The position numbers and the translations under genes are program-made. A stretch of DNA of 64,000 nt, taken from NCBI GenBank assembly GCA_002328495.1, contig DCUJ01000004.1, forward strand, positions 1-64,000, written 5' to 3'. Positions within the stretch are counted from its first letter, which is position 1; each line of letters starts with the position of its first letter. This document shows positions 7,723-15,242 of this stretch, piece after piece. The notes beneath the pieces are model-generated. The model searched no databases. It was not told the DNA's origin and saw nothing but the letters and a program-made list of their open reading frames with translations. Source of the DNA: Sulfurospirillum sp. UBA2217 (GTDB lineage: Bacteria > Campylobacterota > Campylobacteria > Campylobacterales > Sulfurospirillaceae).

Positions 7723-9597
7723 ATGACCCCATCGTTTCAAAAAGATTTAAGACGTTTTTACACCCTCTTAGGAGAACGTCAACGCACTTTAGGTGCTTAT
7801 TTTAGCATCGTTGAAGATAAGAATTACGATAAAAGCATCGAAGCGTTTATTGATGCATTTTTAGAAGAAATTGAGCTTGCGTGCATCAAAGAAAACAGAG
7901 TGGCTCTTTTGGGACGACTGATTAGTCTAAGAGACGAGCAAATGGTTCAAGCCTTGGAAAAAGAGGGCAAAGACAGTGTGTTTATCATGCAAGCCAAAGA
8001 AAAAGCGTATCTTTGGGTGCGGGACTTTTACCTCAAATACCATGAGGCACTCCTTGAACAGGTAGAGAGGGAAGCCCTTTTTACACCTTTTTACCGCACC
8101 CTTTTACGAGGGGTGCATAACGTGGGCGTAGCACTTAGTGTGTGGCAATCGGTGTGGAATGAGCATATCATCAACACCATTAACCCTTTGCTAGAGCTTG
8201 AGTACAACGGTGATGCACAAATGATTGCGCAGATGTTGCACGAAAAAGGTTTGTACGACAAAGACACGTTTGGTGAAGATGGCGACAGGTCGTATTCGGT
8301 GCTCTTTAAAATTCCTTACGGTTACGAGGCGAGGGCGTATGCGGTGGCATTTCCCAAGGAGGTCTTACATGTAAGGCACGCTTTGCAAACGATGATAGCG
8401 CAATTATCGCTTTTAGACGATGAAGTGTTGGGGCAAAAAGAGGCGTATATCGCCTATTTTGACTCACTTGACGCAGCGTTTGGCGAAGCAAATCGCGATC
8501 AACTAATAGCGCGTTGGGCTGAGGTGGATCGAAGATGGATGAACATCACTTCACCCCTTCAAATCGGACACCCTTTGGAGTACTATGAAGACCATTACAA
8601 AAAAGCGGTGGCATTAGAGTGGGATGTGCGTGTGTCTAACCCTGACAATGTAGGCGCAATGCAGACGTATGAAAATATCAAACAAGCATTTGAGACCTTG
8701 TTTGATGAGAGTGGCAGTGAGTCTTTACATGTAAAGCATACGGTGCTCTCAAATCTTAAACGTGTTCAGCTTTACATTGGGAGACCCGCACTCTTTTATG
8801 CGGCAGAATTTAACGGACTTTTCTCCGCTCAAGTCGTGCCCAATGATGAAATCGTGAGCAAGGAGTGTGGCAAAAAAATCTTTGCCTTTGCCGACAACAT
8901 CTTGGACGGATTACGTGCCAAACTTTTTTTAAAAATCCACCACGATGTCTTTGGAAAAGCGTTTATGGACGCGGAGCGAGAGCTGGTATTTCATGATGCG
9001 ACCACGTGGCATAGGGTGTATGATGTCAGCACCATCGGGCATGAGTTTGGGCACATTTTATGGATGGATGCGGACACGGAAACGCTGATGAACCAAAGCG
9101 GTGTGTTTAAAAATATCGAAGAGTTTAAAGCGACTACGGGCGGGCTTGTGGCGTTTTTTATGCATGAGCAAGAGGATTTGAAAATACATCTTTTTAGAGA
9201 CGTGATTAAACGCTCTGTAGGGTTGATTGGGTGGATGAAAACGGGTGAAGTGGAGCCTTATTATTGTGAAGGATTGATCCATTTAAGTGGGCTTTTTGAA
9301 AGTGGGGTATTGCGTTTTGATGAGAAGCTTTACATGGACATGTCGCTTGAACGTTATGAAGCGTTTAAGGCGTGGTACCTTCAGACCTATAAAGAGCTCT
9401 TGGCGCACTATCTCTCAAAAAAAGATGCGAAACTCTTTTTAGAACGTTTTGCTAAAAAAGAGGGGGGATTTTACACACCCACTTCTTTACATGTAAAGCA
9501 GTTCGTTGAGTATTATTGGGCGTTGCATCAAGCGATGGGGCGAGAGATTGATGAGAGTGTTAAACGAGAAGAGTGGGCATGCAAAGTATCCCTTTAA
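7723..9597 (+). CDS. ciaB: CiaB-like protein with an M3-type zincin motif
   Basis: Large soluble protein of 624 residues with no signal peptide or membrane segment. Its size and features fit the Campylobacter invasion antigen B family found across Campylobacterota, including non-pathogens. Residues 440-444 read HEFGH, and E466/E467 lie about 26 residues later, the spacing of an M3-like gluzincin (HExxH plus downstream Glu). A metallopeptidase function is thus more likely than a virulence-specific one. Three palindrome copies (8365, 8725, 9487) fall inside it, read as Leu-His-Val. The FetB-like gene overlaps its 3' end by 25 bases. The fold-level call is good; the CiaB name is from recall of family size and context. 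Confidence 0.65.
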   Translation: MTPSFQKDLRRFYTLLGERQRTLGAYFSIVEDKNYDKSIEAFIDAFLEEIELACIKENRVALLGRLISLRDEQMVQALEKEGKDSVFIMQAKEKAYLWVRDFYLKYHEALLEQVEREALFTPFYRTLLRGVHNVGVALSVWQSVWNEHIINTINPLLELEYNGDAQMIAQMLHEKGLYDKDTFGEDGDRSYSVLFKIPYGYEARAYAVAFPKEVLHVRHALQTMIAQLSLLDDEVLGQKEAYIAYFDSLDAAFGEANRDQLIARWAEVDRRWMNITSPLQIGHPLEYYEDHYKKAVALEWDVRVSNPDNVGAMQTYENIKQAFETLFDESGSESLHVKHTVLSNLKRVQLYIGRPALFYAAEFNGLFSAQVVPNDEIVSKECGKKIFAFADNILDGLRAKLFLKIHHDVFGKAFMDAERELVFHDATTWHRVYDVSTIGHEFGHILWMDADTETLMNQSGVFKNIEEFKATTGGLVAFFMHEQEDLKIHLFRDVIKRSVGLIGWMKTGEVEPYYCEGLIHLSGLFESGVLRFDEKLYMDMSLERYEAFKAWYLQTYKELLAHYLSKKDAKLFLERFAKKEGGFYTPTSLHVKQFVEYYWALHQAMGREIDESVKREEWACKVSL

Positions 9598-10292
9598 TCA
9601 AACTGCTTTACATGCTCATTCCTTTGAGCGTTGTGGGATGGGCGTATTATGTGTGGGTGGGGAAAAAGAGCGAAATCGCCCTTGCAACCTTGCGCATGAG
9701 CGTGCAGTTGTTGGTGGTGGGGTATGTCTTGACCTCATTGTTTACGACCCATTCGATGCTGCTTTTAACTTTTTTGGTTCTTGTGATGGTGCTCAGTGCT
9801 TCTTTGATTGCGAGGCGTAACATTCGTCATAAAGATTGGAAAACATTTGGCGTAATTTTAGGAGCGATTACTTTGGCAGGCAGCGCCAATCTCGCATGGG
9901 TTTTGTGGATTGTTTTGGATTTGGACAATCCGCTAGAGCCTCGTTTTGTCATTCCTTTGGCGGGCATGATTTACGCCAATGCGATGAATGCTATCTCGTT
10001 GTGTGCCGAACGCTACGAGAAAGAAAAAGAGCACGGACAATCGCATGAAAAAGCCAGAGCGATTGCCTTTAAGTCCTCTATGATGCCCCAAATCAACTCC
10101 TTTTTAGCCGTAGGCTTTGTCTCTTTGCCTGGTATGATGACAGGGCAAATTCTCTCAGGCATCGACCCGCTCATCGCCGTGCGGTATCAGATTGTCGTGA
10201 TGGCGATGATTTTAAGCAGTGGCGCTATGAGTAATATGATGTATCTCTACACACTAAATTCACGATTTTTAGCTAAGATGACACAAAATTAA
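9573..10292 (+). CDS. fetB: FetB-like (UPF0014) ABC transporter permease
   Basis: Integral membrane protein of 239 residues of the FetB/UPF0014 family, the permease half of a putative iron exporter in E. coli (FetAB). Typical stretches are LRMSVQLLVVGYVL near residue 41, IPLAGMIYANAMNAISL near residue 130 and a long final pair of helices containing GQILSGIDPLIAVRYQIV. Start is GTG at 9573, or ATG two codons later at 9579; both lie inside the end of the CiaB-like gene. No FetA-type ATPase gene is adjacent on either side, so the partner must be encoded elsewhere. Coupling to the upstream gene is strong because of the overlap. Confidence 0.82.
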   Translation: MGMQSIPLIKLLYMLIPLSVVGWAYYVWVGKKSEIALATLRMSVQLLVVGYVLTSLFTTHSMLLLTFLVLVMVLSASLIARRNIRHKDWKTFGVILGAITLAGSANLAWVLWIVLDLDNPLEPRFVIPLAGMIYANAMNAISLCAERYEKEKEHGQSHEKARAIAFKSSMMPQINSFLAVGFVSLPGMMTGQILSGIDPLIAVRYQIVVMAMILSSGAMSNMMYLYTLNSRFLAKMTQN

Positions 10293-10301
10293 AAAGGTTT
10301 G

Positions 10302-10901
10302 ATGATGTTAAAATGGCTTCTTCTCGTAACGCTTCTTGTGTTTGGTGGCTGCGGCCCTCGTTATGTCATTAAAAATCAATACATTCCTCCCGCACAAAAG
10401 AATTCCGAAAAATGTTTGGAAAATTGTGCCCATGCACGTGGGGTATGCCAAGCGCAATGCCAGCAACGGTATCAGTATTGTTTGGACGATGCCTATGGTA
10501 AGGCAAAAGCGGTGGAGCAAGATGAGCTAAGAGCCTATGATATGGCGTATATGCGCTATCAGATGGATTTTAGCCATTTTAAACATCGCTTGTATACATG
10601 GGAGAGGGATTATCATGATTACAGTCGGGATTTGAGTCATTTTCAAAGCCGTTGTGAGCGCGAAAAAGATGCTTATTCGTGTAAAAGGCGTGATGAACTT
10701 CGTAATCATCTCAACCGAATGAAACGCGATCGCCCTCGTGAACCTTGGGTTCCCGTACGTCCCTCTTTTGAAGATATCTTGGTCAATCAGCAAAGTTTTT
10801 GTACCACCAACTGCGGGTGCGAGCAAACCTATGATAACTGTTTTGTAGGATGTGGCGGAACGGTGATACCCCATAAAATTTGCGTGGAGAATTGCGACTA
10901 G
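10302..10901 (+). CDS. Cysteine-rich lipoprotein with repeated CxxxC motifs, unknown function
   Basis: Not recognised as a named family. A short hydrophobic signal ends in the lipobox VFGGC, placing the lipidated Cys at about residue 17, so the protein is membrane-anchored. The mature part has 14 further cysteines in two blocks. The first reads C-x3-C-x6-C-x3-C-x6-C (about residues 37-62); the last, at the C-terminus, contains three more C-x3-C pairs. The middle is a charged helix rich in Arg, Asp and Tyr. No CxxCH heme motif occurs. The arrangement suggests disulfides or a metal/cluster site in the periplasm. The start is ATG at 10302 or 10305 (AAAAAGG at 10291-10297 favours 10305); a TTG at 10299 is too close. 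Confidence 0.75.
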   Translation: MMLKWLLLVTLLVFGGCGPRYVIKNQYIPPAQKNSEKCLENCAHARGVCQAQCQQRYQYCLDDAYGKAKAVEQDELRAYDMAYMRYQMDFSHFKHRLYTWERDYHDYSRDLSHFQSRCEREKDAYSCKRRDELRNHLNRMKRDRPREPWVPVRPSFEDILVNQQSFCTTNCGCEQTYDNCFVGCGGTVIPHKICVENCD

Positions 10902-10946
10902 GCTTTGTTTCTTACATGTAATGGTTTGGTAATCGCTACGCTTTAT

Positions 10947-10974
10947 AATTCCTTCACTATTTTGTGAAGGAATT
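10947..10974 (+). promoter_or_regulatory. Hairpin covering the Shine-Dalgarno sequence of the EAL-CBS-GGDEF gene, overlapping its -10 box
   Basis: An 11-bp perfect stem (AATTCCTTCAC with GTGAAGGAATT, loop of 6) ends 5 bases before the ATG at 10980. Its right arm holds the only good Shine-Dalgarno, GAAGGA. A TATAAT (10944-10949) overlaps the left arm, so a transcript starting from it would lack that arm, while read-through RNA from upstream genes would fold and hide the SD. Confidence 0.55.
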
Positions 10975-10979
10975 ACCCA

Positions 10980-12752
10980 ATGCTCAGTGCCAAATGGCAA
11001 ATGCTGATCGATGTTGCTGATTTTGCGTTTCAACCCATTGTAAATATCTATACGGGAAAACTCTATGCGGTGGAAGCGCTCATTCGTAATTACGAAGAGG
11101 CTGGCTTTAGTACGATTGATGCTCTATTTGATACGGCATTTAGCGAAAAAACACTCTATCTTATTGATATCAAATTGCGTGAAAAAGCCATCCATAAGTT
11201 TTCACTGCTTCCTTTTTGCAAATCCATCAAACTCTTTTATAATTTAGACAATCGTATCACTATGATGCCCGATTTCAAATCAGGGTACACGTGTGAACTA
11301 CTCGATTTGTACGGGATGGAGACCTCCAACATCTGTTTTGAACTCTCAGAAAAGCATCAGATGGGCAGTTATGCAGGGGTGGATAAATTGGTACTCAATT
11401 TGTACAAACAGCAAGGTTACAAGATGGCAATCGATGATTTTGGGGTTGGTTTTTCTGGGCTTCAAATGCTCTTTAACGCTGACCCTCACTTCATCAAGAT
11501 AGATCGATTTTTTATCGAAGATATTCACCAAAGTAAGAAAAAACGTCTTTTTGTCAGTTCTATCATCCAAATTTCTCAGGCTATGGGTATTTTCACGATT
11601 GCGGAGGGGGTTGAAACGCAAGAGGAGTATACCGAGTGTAAACGCCTTGGATGCAACATGGTACAAGGCTATTTTGTCCAAAAACCCTCCCGCAATGTCT
11701 GGGAGATTTTGCCGATGTACGAAGTCTTACAGGGTTTATCTAATCAAGAAAAACGCAAACCTCACGCGACGGATATTGAAAAATATGTCCAAACGACACA
11801 TGCGGTGTTTATTGATTCACACATTGATGAGGTGTATGAGTTTTTAAAAACGCAGAAAAAAACCCATTTTGTTCCCGTGTTATCGCGCGATATGACACCG
11901 CTTGGTATCATTAAAGATTCAGACATTAAAACCTATATCTATTCCAATTACGGTAAAGCATTGTTGTACAACATGACACAAGGAGGGCTTAAAGAGGTGA
12001 TGTCGCGTTGTGGGAGAGCTGATATCAACGACCCCATCGATAAAATCCTTAAAATTTATGCCTTCGATGATGAAAACGATGCTATTTTAATCACGCGCAA
12101 TGAAAAATATGTGGGTTACCTCTCTTCAAAAACCTTATTGGAAATCATTAATGAAAAAAATATTGTGGATGCCAAAGACCAAAATCCGCTGACAGGACTT
12201 TGTGGTAATCGTATTATCAACGAATTTGTTTCACACGCGATGATTTGCGATGAAAAAGTGACAATGGCGTATTTTGATTTTGACAATTTTAAACCGTTTA
12301 ATGATTATTACGGATTTCGTAAGGGAGATCGTGCCATTACGCTGTTCGCCGATATTTTAAAAAATACCATCGGATTTGAAGAGTGTTTGATAGGACATGT
12401 GGGCGGAGATGACTTTTTTTTAGGATGGAGTTTGAAAGAGGAAGATACCTTTGAGCGAGTTTATGGCATCGTCAAGCAGATTATTGCTAAGTTTTCCGAA
12501 GATATTAAAAGTTTTTATTGTGAAGAGGGACTAAATTCTGGCTACATTATGGCAAAAAATCGCGAGGGAGTTATCCAAAAATTTCCTTTTATGACGGTCA
12601 GTGCTGCCGTGATTTGTAATGGCTTTGGGCATCCTAATGCTTTGGATGATAATACCCTCAATGAAATTTTTGGCACACTCAAAAAAGGTGCTAAACGCTC
12701 GTCTTCTCATATCTCCTGCGTTGATTTAGGTGTTATCAAACCACAAAAATAG
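10980..12752 (+). CDS. EAL-CBS-GGDEF cyclic-di-GMP enzyme
   Basis: Cytoplasmic protein of 590 residues with the phosphodiesterase domain first. The EAL domain (about residues 10-240) keeps the signature as VEALIR, the IDDFGVGFSG loop and IAEGVETQEE, so it should be catalytically competent. A pair of CBS-like segments (about 260-400, with HFVPVLSRDMTPLGIIKDSD) follows and may bind an adenine nucleotide. The GGDEF domain (about 405-590) has NPLTGLCGN at its start and the active-site variant GGDDF. No transmembrane helix or signal peptide is visible. Its translation may be controlled by the SD-covering hairpin directly upstream. Which activity dominates cannot be told from sequence. Confidence 0.85.
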   Translation: MLSAKWQMLIDVADFAFQPIVNIYTGKLYAVEALIRNYEEAGFSTIDALFDTAFSEKTLYLIDIKLREKAIHKFSLLPFCKSIKLFYNLDNRITMMPDFKSGYTCELLDLYGMETSNICFELSEKHQMGSYAGVDKLVLNLYKQQGYKMAIDDFGVGFSGLQMLFNADPHFIKIDRFFIEDIHQSKKKRLFVSSIIQISQAMGIFTIAEGVETQEEYTECKRLGCNMVQGYFVQKPSRNVWEILPMYEVLQGLSNQEKRKPHATDIEKYVQTTHAVFIDSHIDEVYEFLKTQKKTHFVPVLSRDMTPLGIIKDSDIKTYIYSNYGKALLYNMTQGGLKEVMSRCGRADINDPIDKILKIYAFDDENDAILITRNEKYVGYLSSKTLLEIINEKNIVDAKDQNPLTGLCGNRIINEFVSHAMICDEKVTMAYFDFDNFKPFNDYYGFRKGDRAITLFADILKNTIGFEECLIGHVGGDDFFLGWSLKEEDTFERVYGIVKQIIAKFSEDIKSFYCEEGLNSGYIMAKNREGVIQKFPFMTVSAAVICNGFGHPNALDDNTLNEIFGTLKKGAKRSSSHISCVDLGVIKPQK

Positions 12753-12805
12753 TCTACAAAACTCTTTGAATATTAGGATAAAATTCTAAATAAAAGGAGT
12801 TCACA

Positions 12806-13321
12806 ATGTCTCTAAAAATAGTATGTGTCACTTTTTTGGCGCTTGTTTTGCAGGGCTGTTATTCTAAAACGAACCTTCCTTTACCAACGGTCTTGGAAGT
12901 TTCGTTGTCACGCTACCTTGGGACGTGGTATGAAATCGCACGCTATGAAAACCGCTTTGAAAAAGGCTGTGTCGGGGCTAGTGCAACGTATGTGATGGAG
13001 AAAGACTTTATTCGCGTCATAAATCGCTGTTATGATGAAAAGGGTAAAAAAATTGATGAAGCCCAAGGTAAAGCCTATGTGGTCGAAAATAGCGGCAATG
13101 CCAAACTTCGTGTCAGCTTTTTTTGGCCATTCTATGGGGACTATTGGATACTAAAGTTGGCATCAGATTATCGATATGTGGTTGTGGGTGAGCCATCACG
13201 AAAGTACTTGTGGATTTTGGCACGAGAAAAAACATTGAATGAGACCGATAAAAAAGAGATTTTAGAAGAATTAAGTGCCCTTGGGTACACTGCTTCGATG
13301 TTGTATTGGACTAAAAATTGA
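12806..13321 (+). CDS. blc: Lipocalin-family outer-membrane lipoprotein (Blc-like)
   Basis: Lipoprotein of 171 residues with lipobox LVLQGC (Cys18). The lipocalin signature GTWYEIARYENRFEKGC is at about residues 40-56, followed by the beta-barrel with LRVSFFWPFYGDYWI and the closing segment LWILAREKTL, all typical of bacterial Blc. Such proteins bind fatty acids or lysophospholipids at the outer membrane. The gene has its own AAAGGAG RBS and an AT-rich upstream gap with a GATAAAAT element near 12771. It converges tail-to-tail with the stator genes, with only two bases between stops. Confidence 0.88.
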   Translation: MSLKIVCVTFLALVLQGCYSKTNLPLPTVLEVSLSRYLGTWYEIARYENRFEKGCVGASATYVMEKDFIRVINRCYDEKGKKIDEAQGKAYVVENSGNAKLRVSFFWPFYGDYWILKLASDYRYVVVGEPSRKYLWILAREKTLNETDKKEILEELSALGYTASMLYWTKN

Positions 13322-13323
13322 GC

Positions 13324-14145
13324 CTATTTGGCCATTTGGTCTAAAATACTTTTTTGTGCCTCTTTTTTACTTTTGTCACTTAACGCAAAAAAGTGTAAAT
13401 CAACGCGTCTATTTTTGGCTTCACCCTCAGGTGTTTCATTCGAAGCAATTGGCTCATATGATGCTTTTCCAGATGCCATAATACGTTTGGGATCGATATT
13501 GTTTTTTAGCAATTCTTTGGTGACACTAACCGCTCGTGCCGTAGAAAGTTCCCAATTATCCTTAAAAGGGCTTTCATTAGAGGGGGAAACTTCTTCGGTG
13601 TGTCCGATAGCATTGATGTGAATGTCTTTTGGCAAGCGTTGCACAATCATCGCAATACGTTTGAGGTACAAAAGGGCATCATCGTTAGTGATAACAGCTT
13701 TTCCTGCACTAAAGAGTAGATTTGAAGGCAATCGAATGATGAACCCATCTTCTGATTCACTGAGGCTTACATCAGCAGAGCCAGATTTTTTAGTTAAGTC
13801 ACTACTCGGAGACATCGCTTGAGAAAGTGATTGGAGCATTTGAGTCACTTTTTCTATCTCTTCTTGTGGAACTTTTTGTTTAACCATCTCCGTAGGACGC
13901 TCTTTGTGTTCAACGGGTGTAGGCTTTTGTTGTCGTTCACGATTGATTTCTGTGCGTGTTCCCCCATCCAATACACTGAGTGCTCCTGCAAGTGAACCAA
14001 AAGCTTCTTGGACTTTCTTAGCATCCATGGTGGACATAGAGAGAAGGAGTACAAAAAAAACGAGGAGTAGTGACATAAGATCACCAAAAGCAGCTAACCA
14101 TCCAGGAAGACACTTTGGACAATCACATGGTTTTTGTTTTGCCAT
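13324..14145 (-). CDS. pomB: Flagellar stator subunit, PomB-like (sodium-type MotB)
   Basis: Stator B subunit of 273 residues. After a short N-terminus with Cys residues (KPCDCPKC) a single membrane helix follows, containing the ion-binding Asp22 in LAAFGDLMSLLLVFF. The periplasmic part ends in an OmpA-like peptidoglycan-binding domain (about residues 150-260, with INAIGHTEEV and LSTARAVSVT, then ASGKASYEP and NRRVDLHF). The helix context, with CDCP before it and FVLLLSMSTMD after it, is much closer to Vibrio PomB than to the canonical H. pylori/C. jejuni MotB, which reads PYADFLSLLLALF. I therefore infer a sodium-driven stator. It lies 10 bases downstream of the A subunit. Confidence 0.8.
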   Translation of the reverse strand: MAKQKPCDCPKCLPGWLAAFGDLMSLLLVFFVLLLSMSTMDAKKVQEAFGSLAGALSVLDGGTRTEINRERQQKPTPVEHKERPTEMVKQKVPQEEIEKVTQMLQSLSQAMSPSSDLTKKSGSADVSLSESEDGFIIRLPSNLLFSAGKAVITNDDALLYLKRIAMIVQRLPKDIHINAIGHTEEVSPSNESPFKDNWELSTARAVSVTKELLKNNIDPKRIMASGKASYEPIASNETPEGEAKNRRVDLHFFALSDKSKKEAQKSILDQMAK

Positions 14146-14155
14146 TTAAATCTGC

Positions 14156-14920
14156 TTATTCAAATTGGCTCTTACGCTCTTTGGGCGGTAAGAATGCAAG
14201 GAGTTTTGCTTCAAGGTTGCGTGGATTGTCACCTGCTTGAATGGAAAGAATGCCTTCTAGGATAATGCTCTTCACAAGGCTCTCTTCATTGTTACGAATC
14301 GATAAAATAGAGGCAATGGGAGCTCCAAAAACATTTCCGAGGAGTGCTCCATAAAATGTGGTAAGCAAAGCAACCGCCATGGAAGGACCGATTTTGGAGG
14401 GGTCACTCATATTCATAAGCATCGCCACAAGGCCAATCAGCGTTCCAATCATCCCCATGGCTCCACCATAACCCGCCAAGTTATCAAAAATAGTGCCATT
14501 GCTTTTATGGCGGTTATCGGTTTGTTCCATATCGGTTTCAAGCAGAGTTCGGATAATGTCAGGCTCATTGCCATCTACTGCCATCGAAAGCCCTTTTTTT
14601 AAAAAAAGATTGCTTTCATTGTTCGCATCACTCTCAAGCGCCAAAATACCATCACGACGTGCTTTTATGGAGTAGTCAACCATTTTTTTAATCAGTTCAG
14701 GGATATTCTCTTTAGGGGGCTTGATGGCAATCATAAAGTACTTGCCAAAGTTTTTCATCTGCTCCATCTTGAAAGCAATGAGCAATGCACCTGCCGTACC
14801 GCCAAATACAATTAAAACAGAGGGAATATCAATATAAGGACCTATCCCTACACCCATGGCCATCGCACTAAAAATGAGTGCTAGCATAACGACTAAGCCA
14901 ACAACGGTTCCTAAATCCAT
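14156..14920 (-). CDS. pomA: Flagellar stator subunit, PomA-like (sodium-type MotA)
   Basis: Stator A subunit of 254 residues with four membrane helices. The length and the opening MDLGTVVGLV are as in Vibrio PomA (about 253 residues), and the two conserved helix regions are clear: IDIPSVLIVFGGTAGALL early and AMGMIGTLIGLVAMLMNM-(S/D)DP followed by IGPSMAVALLTTFYGALL late. The cytoplasmic loop contains charged residues (RRDGILALE) expected to contact FliG. First gene of a two-gene operon with pomB. Upstream on the minus strand, TAGAAT (14953-14958) is a possible -10; a CCGATAT (14975-14981) is weakly reminiscent of the sigma-28 consensus. Confidence 0.82.
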   Translation of the reverse strand: MDLGTVVGLVVMLALIFSAMAMGVGIGPYIDIPSVLIVFGGTAGALLIAFKMEQMKNFGKYFMIAIKPPKENIPELIKKMVDYSIKARRDGILALESDANNESNLFLKKGLSMAVDGNEPDIIRTLLETDMEQTDNRHKSNGTIFDNLAGYGGAMGMIGTLIGLVAMLMNMSDPSKIGPSMAVALLTTFYGALLGNVFGAPIASILSIRNNEESLVKSIILEGILSIQAGDNPRNLEAKLLAFLPPKERKSQFE

Positions 14921-15109
14921 GCGTTTTGCATCCCTTTTTAAAAAGTAGAGGTATTCTAATGAATCTCACGTTAAATATCGGTTAAAAATGGTTTTGATGA
15001 ATAGTTAGCCGTTTTTTGGGTAAAAAAAATGGTCTTTAAGCGATAAAATCACATGTTTTGTGTCAATTATGAAGATAGAGAGTAAAAAATTTGATTGATT
15101 TTGGGGTCG

Positions 15110-15185
15110 TGGTGGCTGGAGACGGAATCGAACCGCCGACACGGAGATTTTCAGTCTCCTGCTCTACCGACTGAGCTATCCAGCC
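15110..15185 (-). tRNA. tRNA-Phe (anticodon GAA)
   Basis: On the minus strand a 76-base cloverleaf can be drawn. The 7-bp acceptor GGCTGGA/TCCAGCC is closed by an encoded CCA; the D-arm contains AGCTCAGTCGGTAGAG, the anticodon loop CTGAAAA sits between GGAGA and TCTCC, and the T-arm contains GGTTCGATTCC. The anticodon GAA gives phenylalanine. It has its own TATAAT promoter 20-25 bases upstream. Confidence 0.97.
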
Positions 15186-15204
15186 ACATTTTTGAAGAGC
15201 TGAA

Positions 15205-15210
15205 ATTATA
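15205..15210 (-). promoter_or_regulatory. -10 box of tRNA-Phe
   Basis: TATAAT on the minus strand, 20 bases from the tRNA 5' end, preceded by a run of eight T and by TTAAAG. This fits the epsilonproteobacterial pattern of a strong -10 with an AT-rich upstream tract. The T-run is shared with the murD terminator. Confidence 0.6.
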
Positions 15211-15211
15211 C

Positions 15212-15242
15212 AAAAAAAACTTTAATACTAGCTTAGTGCTAG
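15212..15242 (-). terminator. Possible terminator of the mraY-murD transcript
   Basis: On the minus strand CTAGC, a 5-base loop and GCTAG form a short stem that includes the murD stop codon. Eight T follow after a short AT-rich spacer (the T-run at 15219-15212). The stem is only 5 bp, so efficiency is doubtful. Confidence 0.4.

Noticed and set aside
14975..14981. Sigma-28 -10 element CCGATAT upstream of the stator genes
   Set aside because: No matching TAAA-type -35 at the correct distance, so it is recorded only as a weak possibility in the pomA entry.
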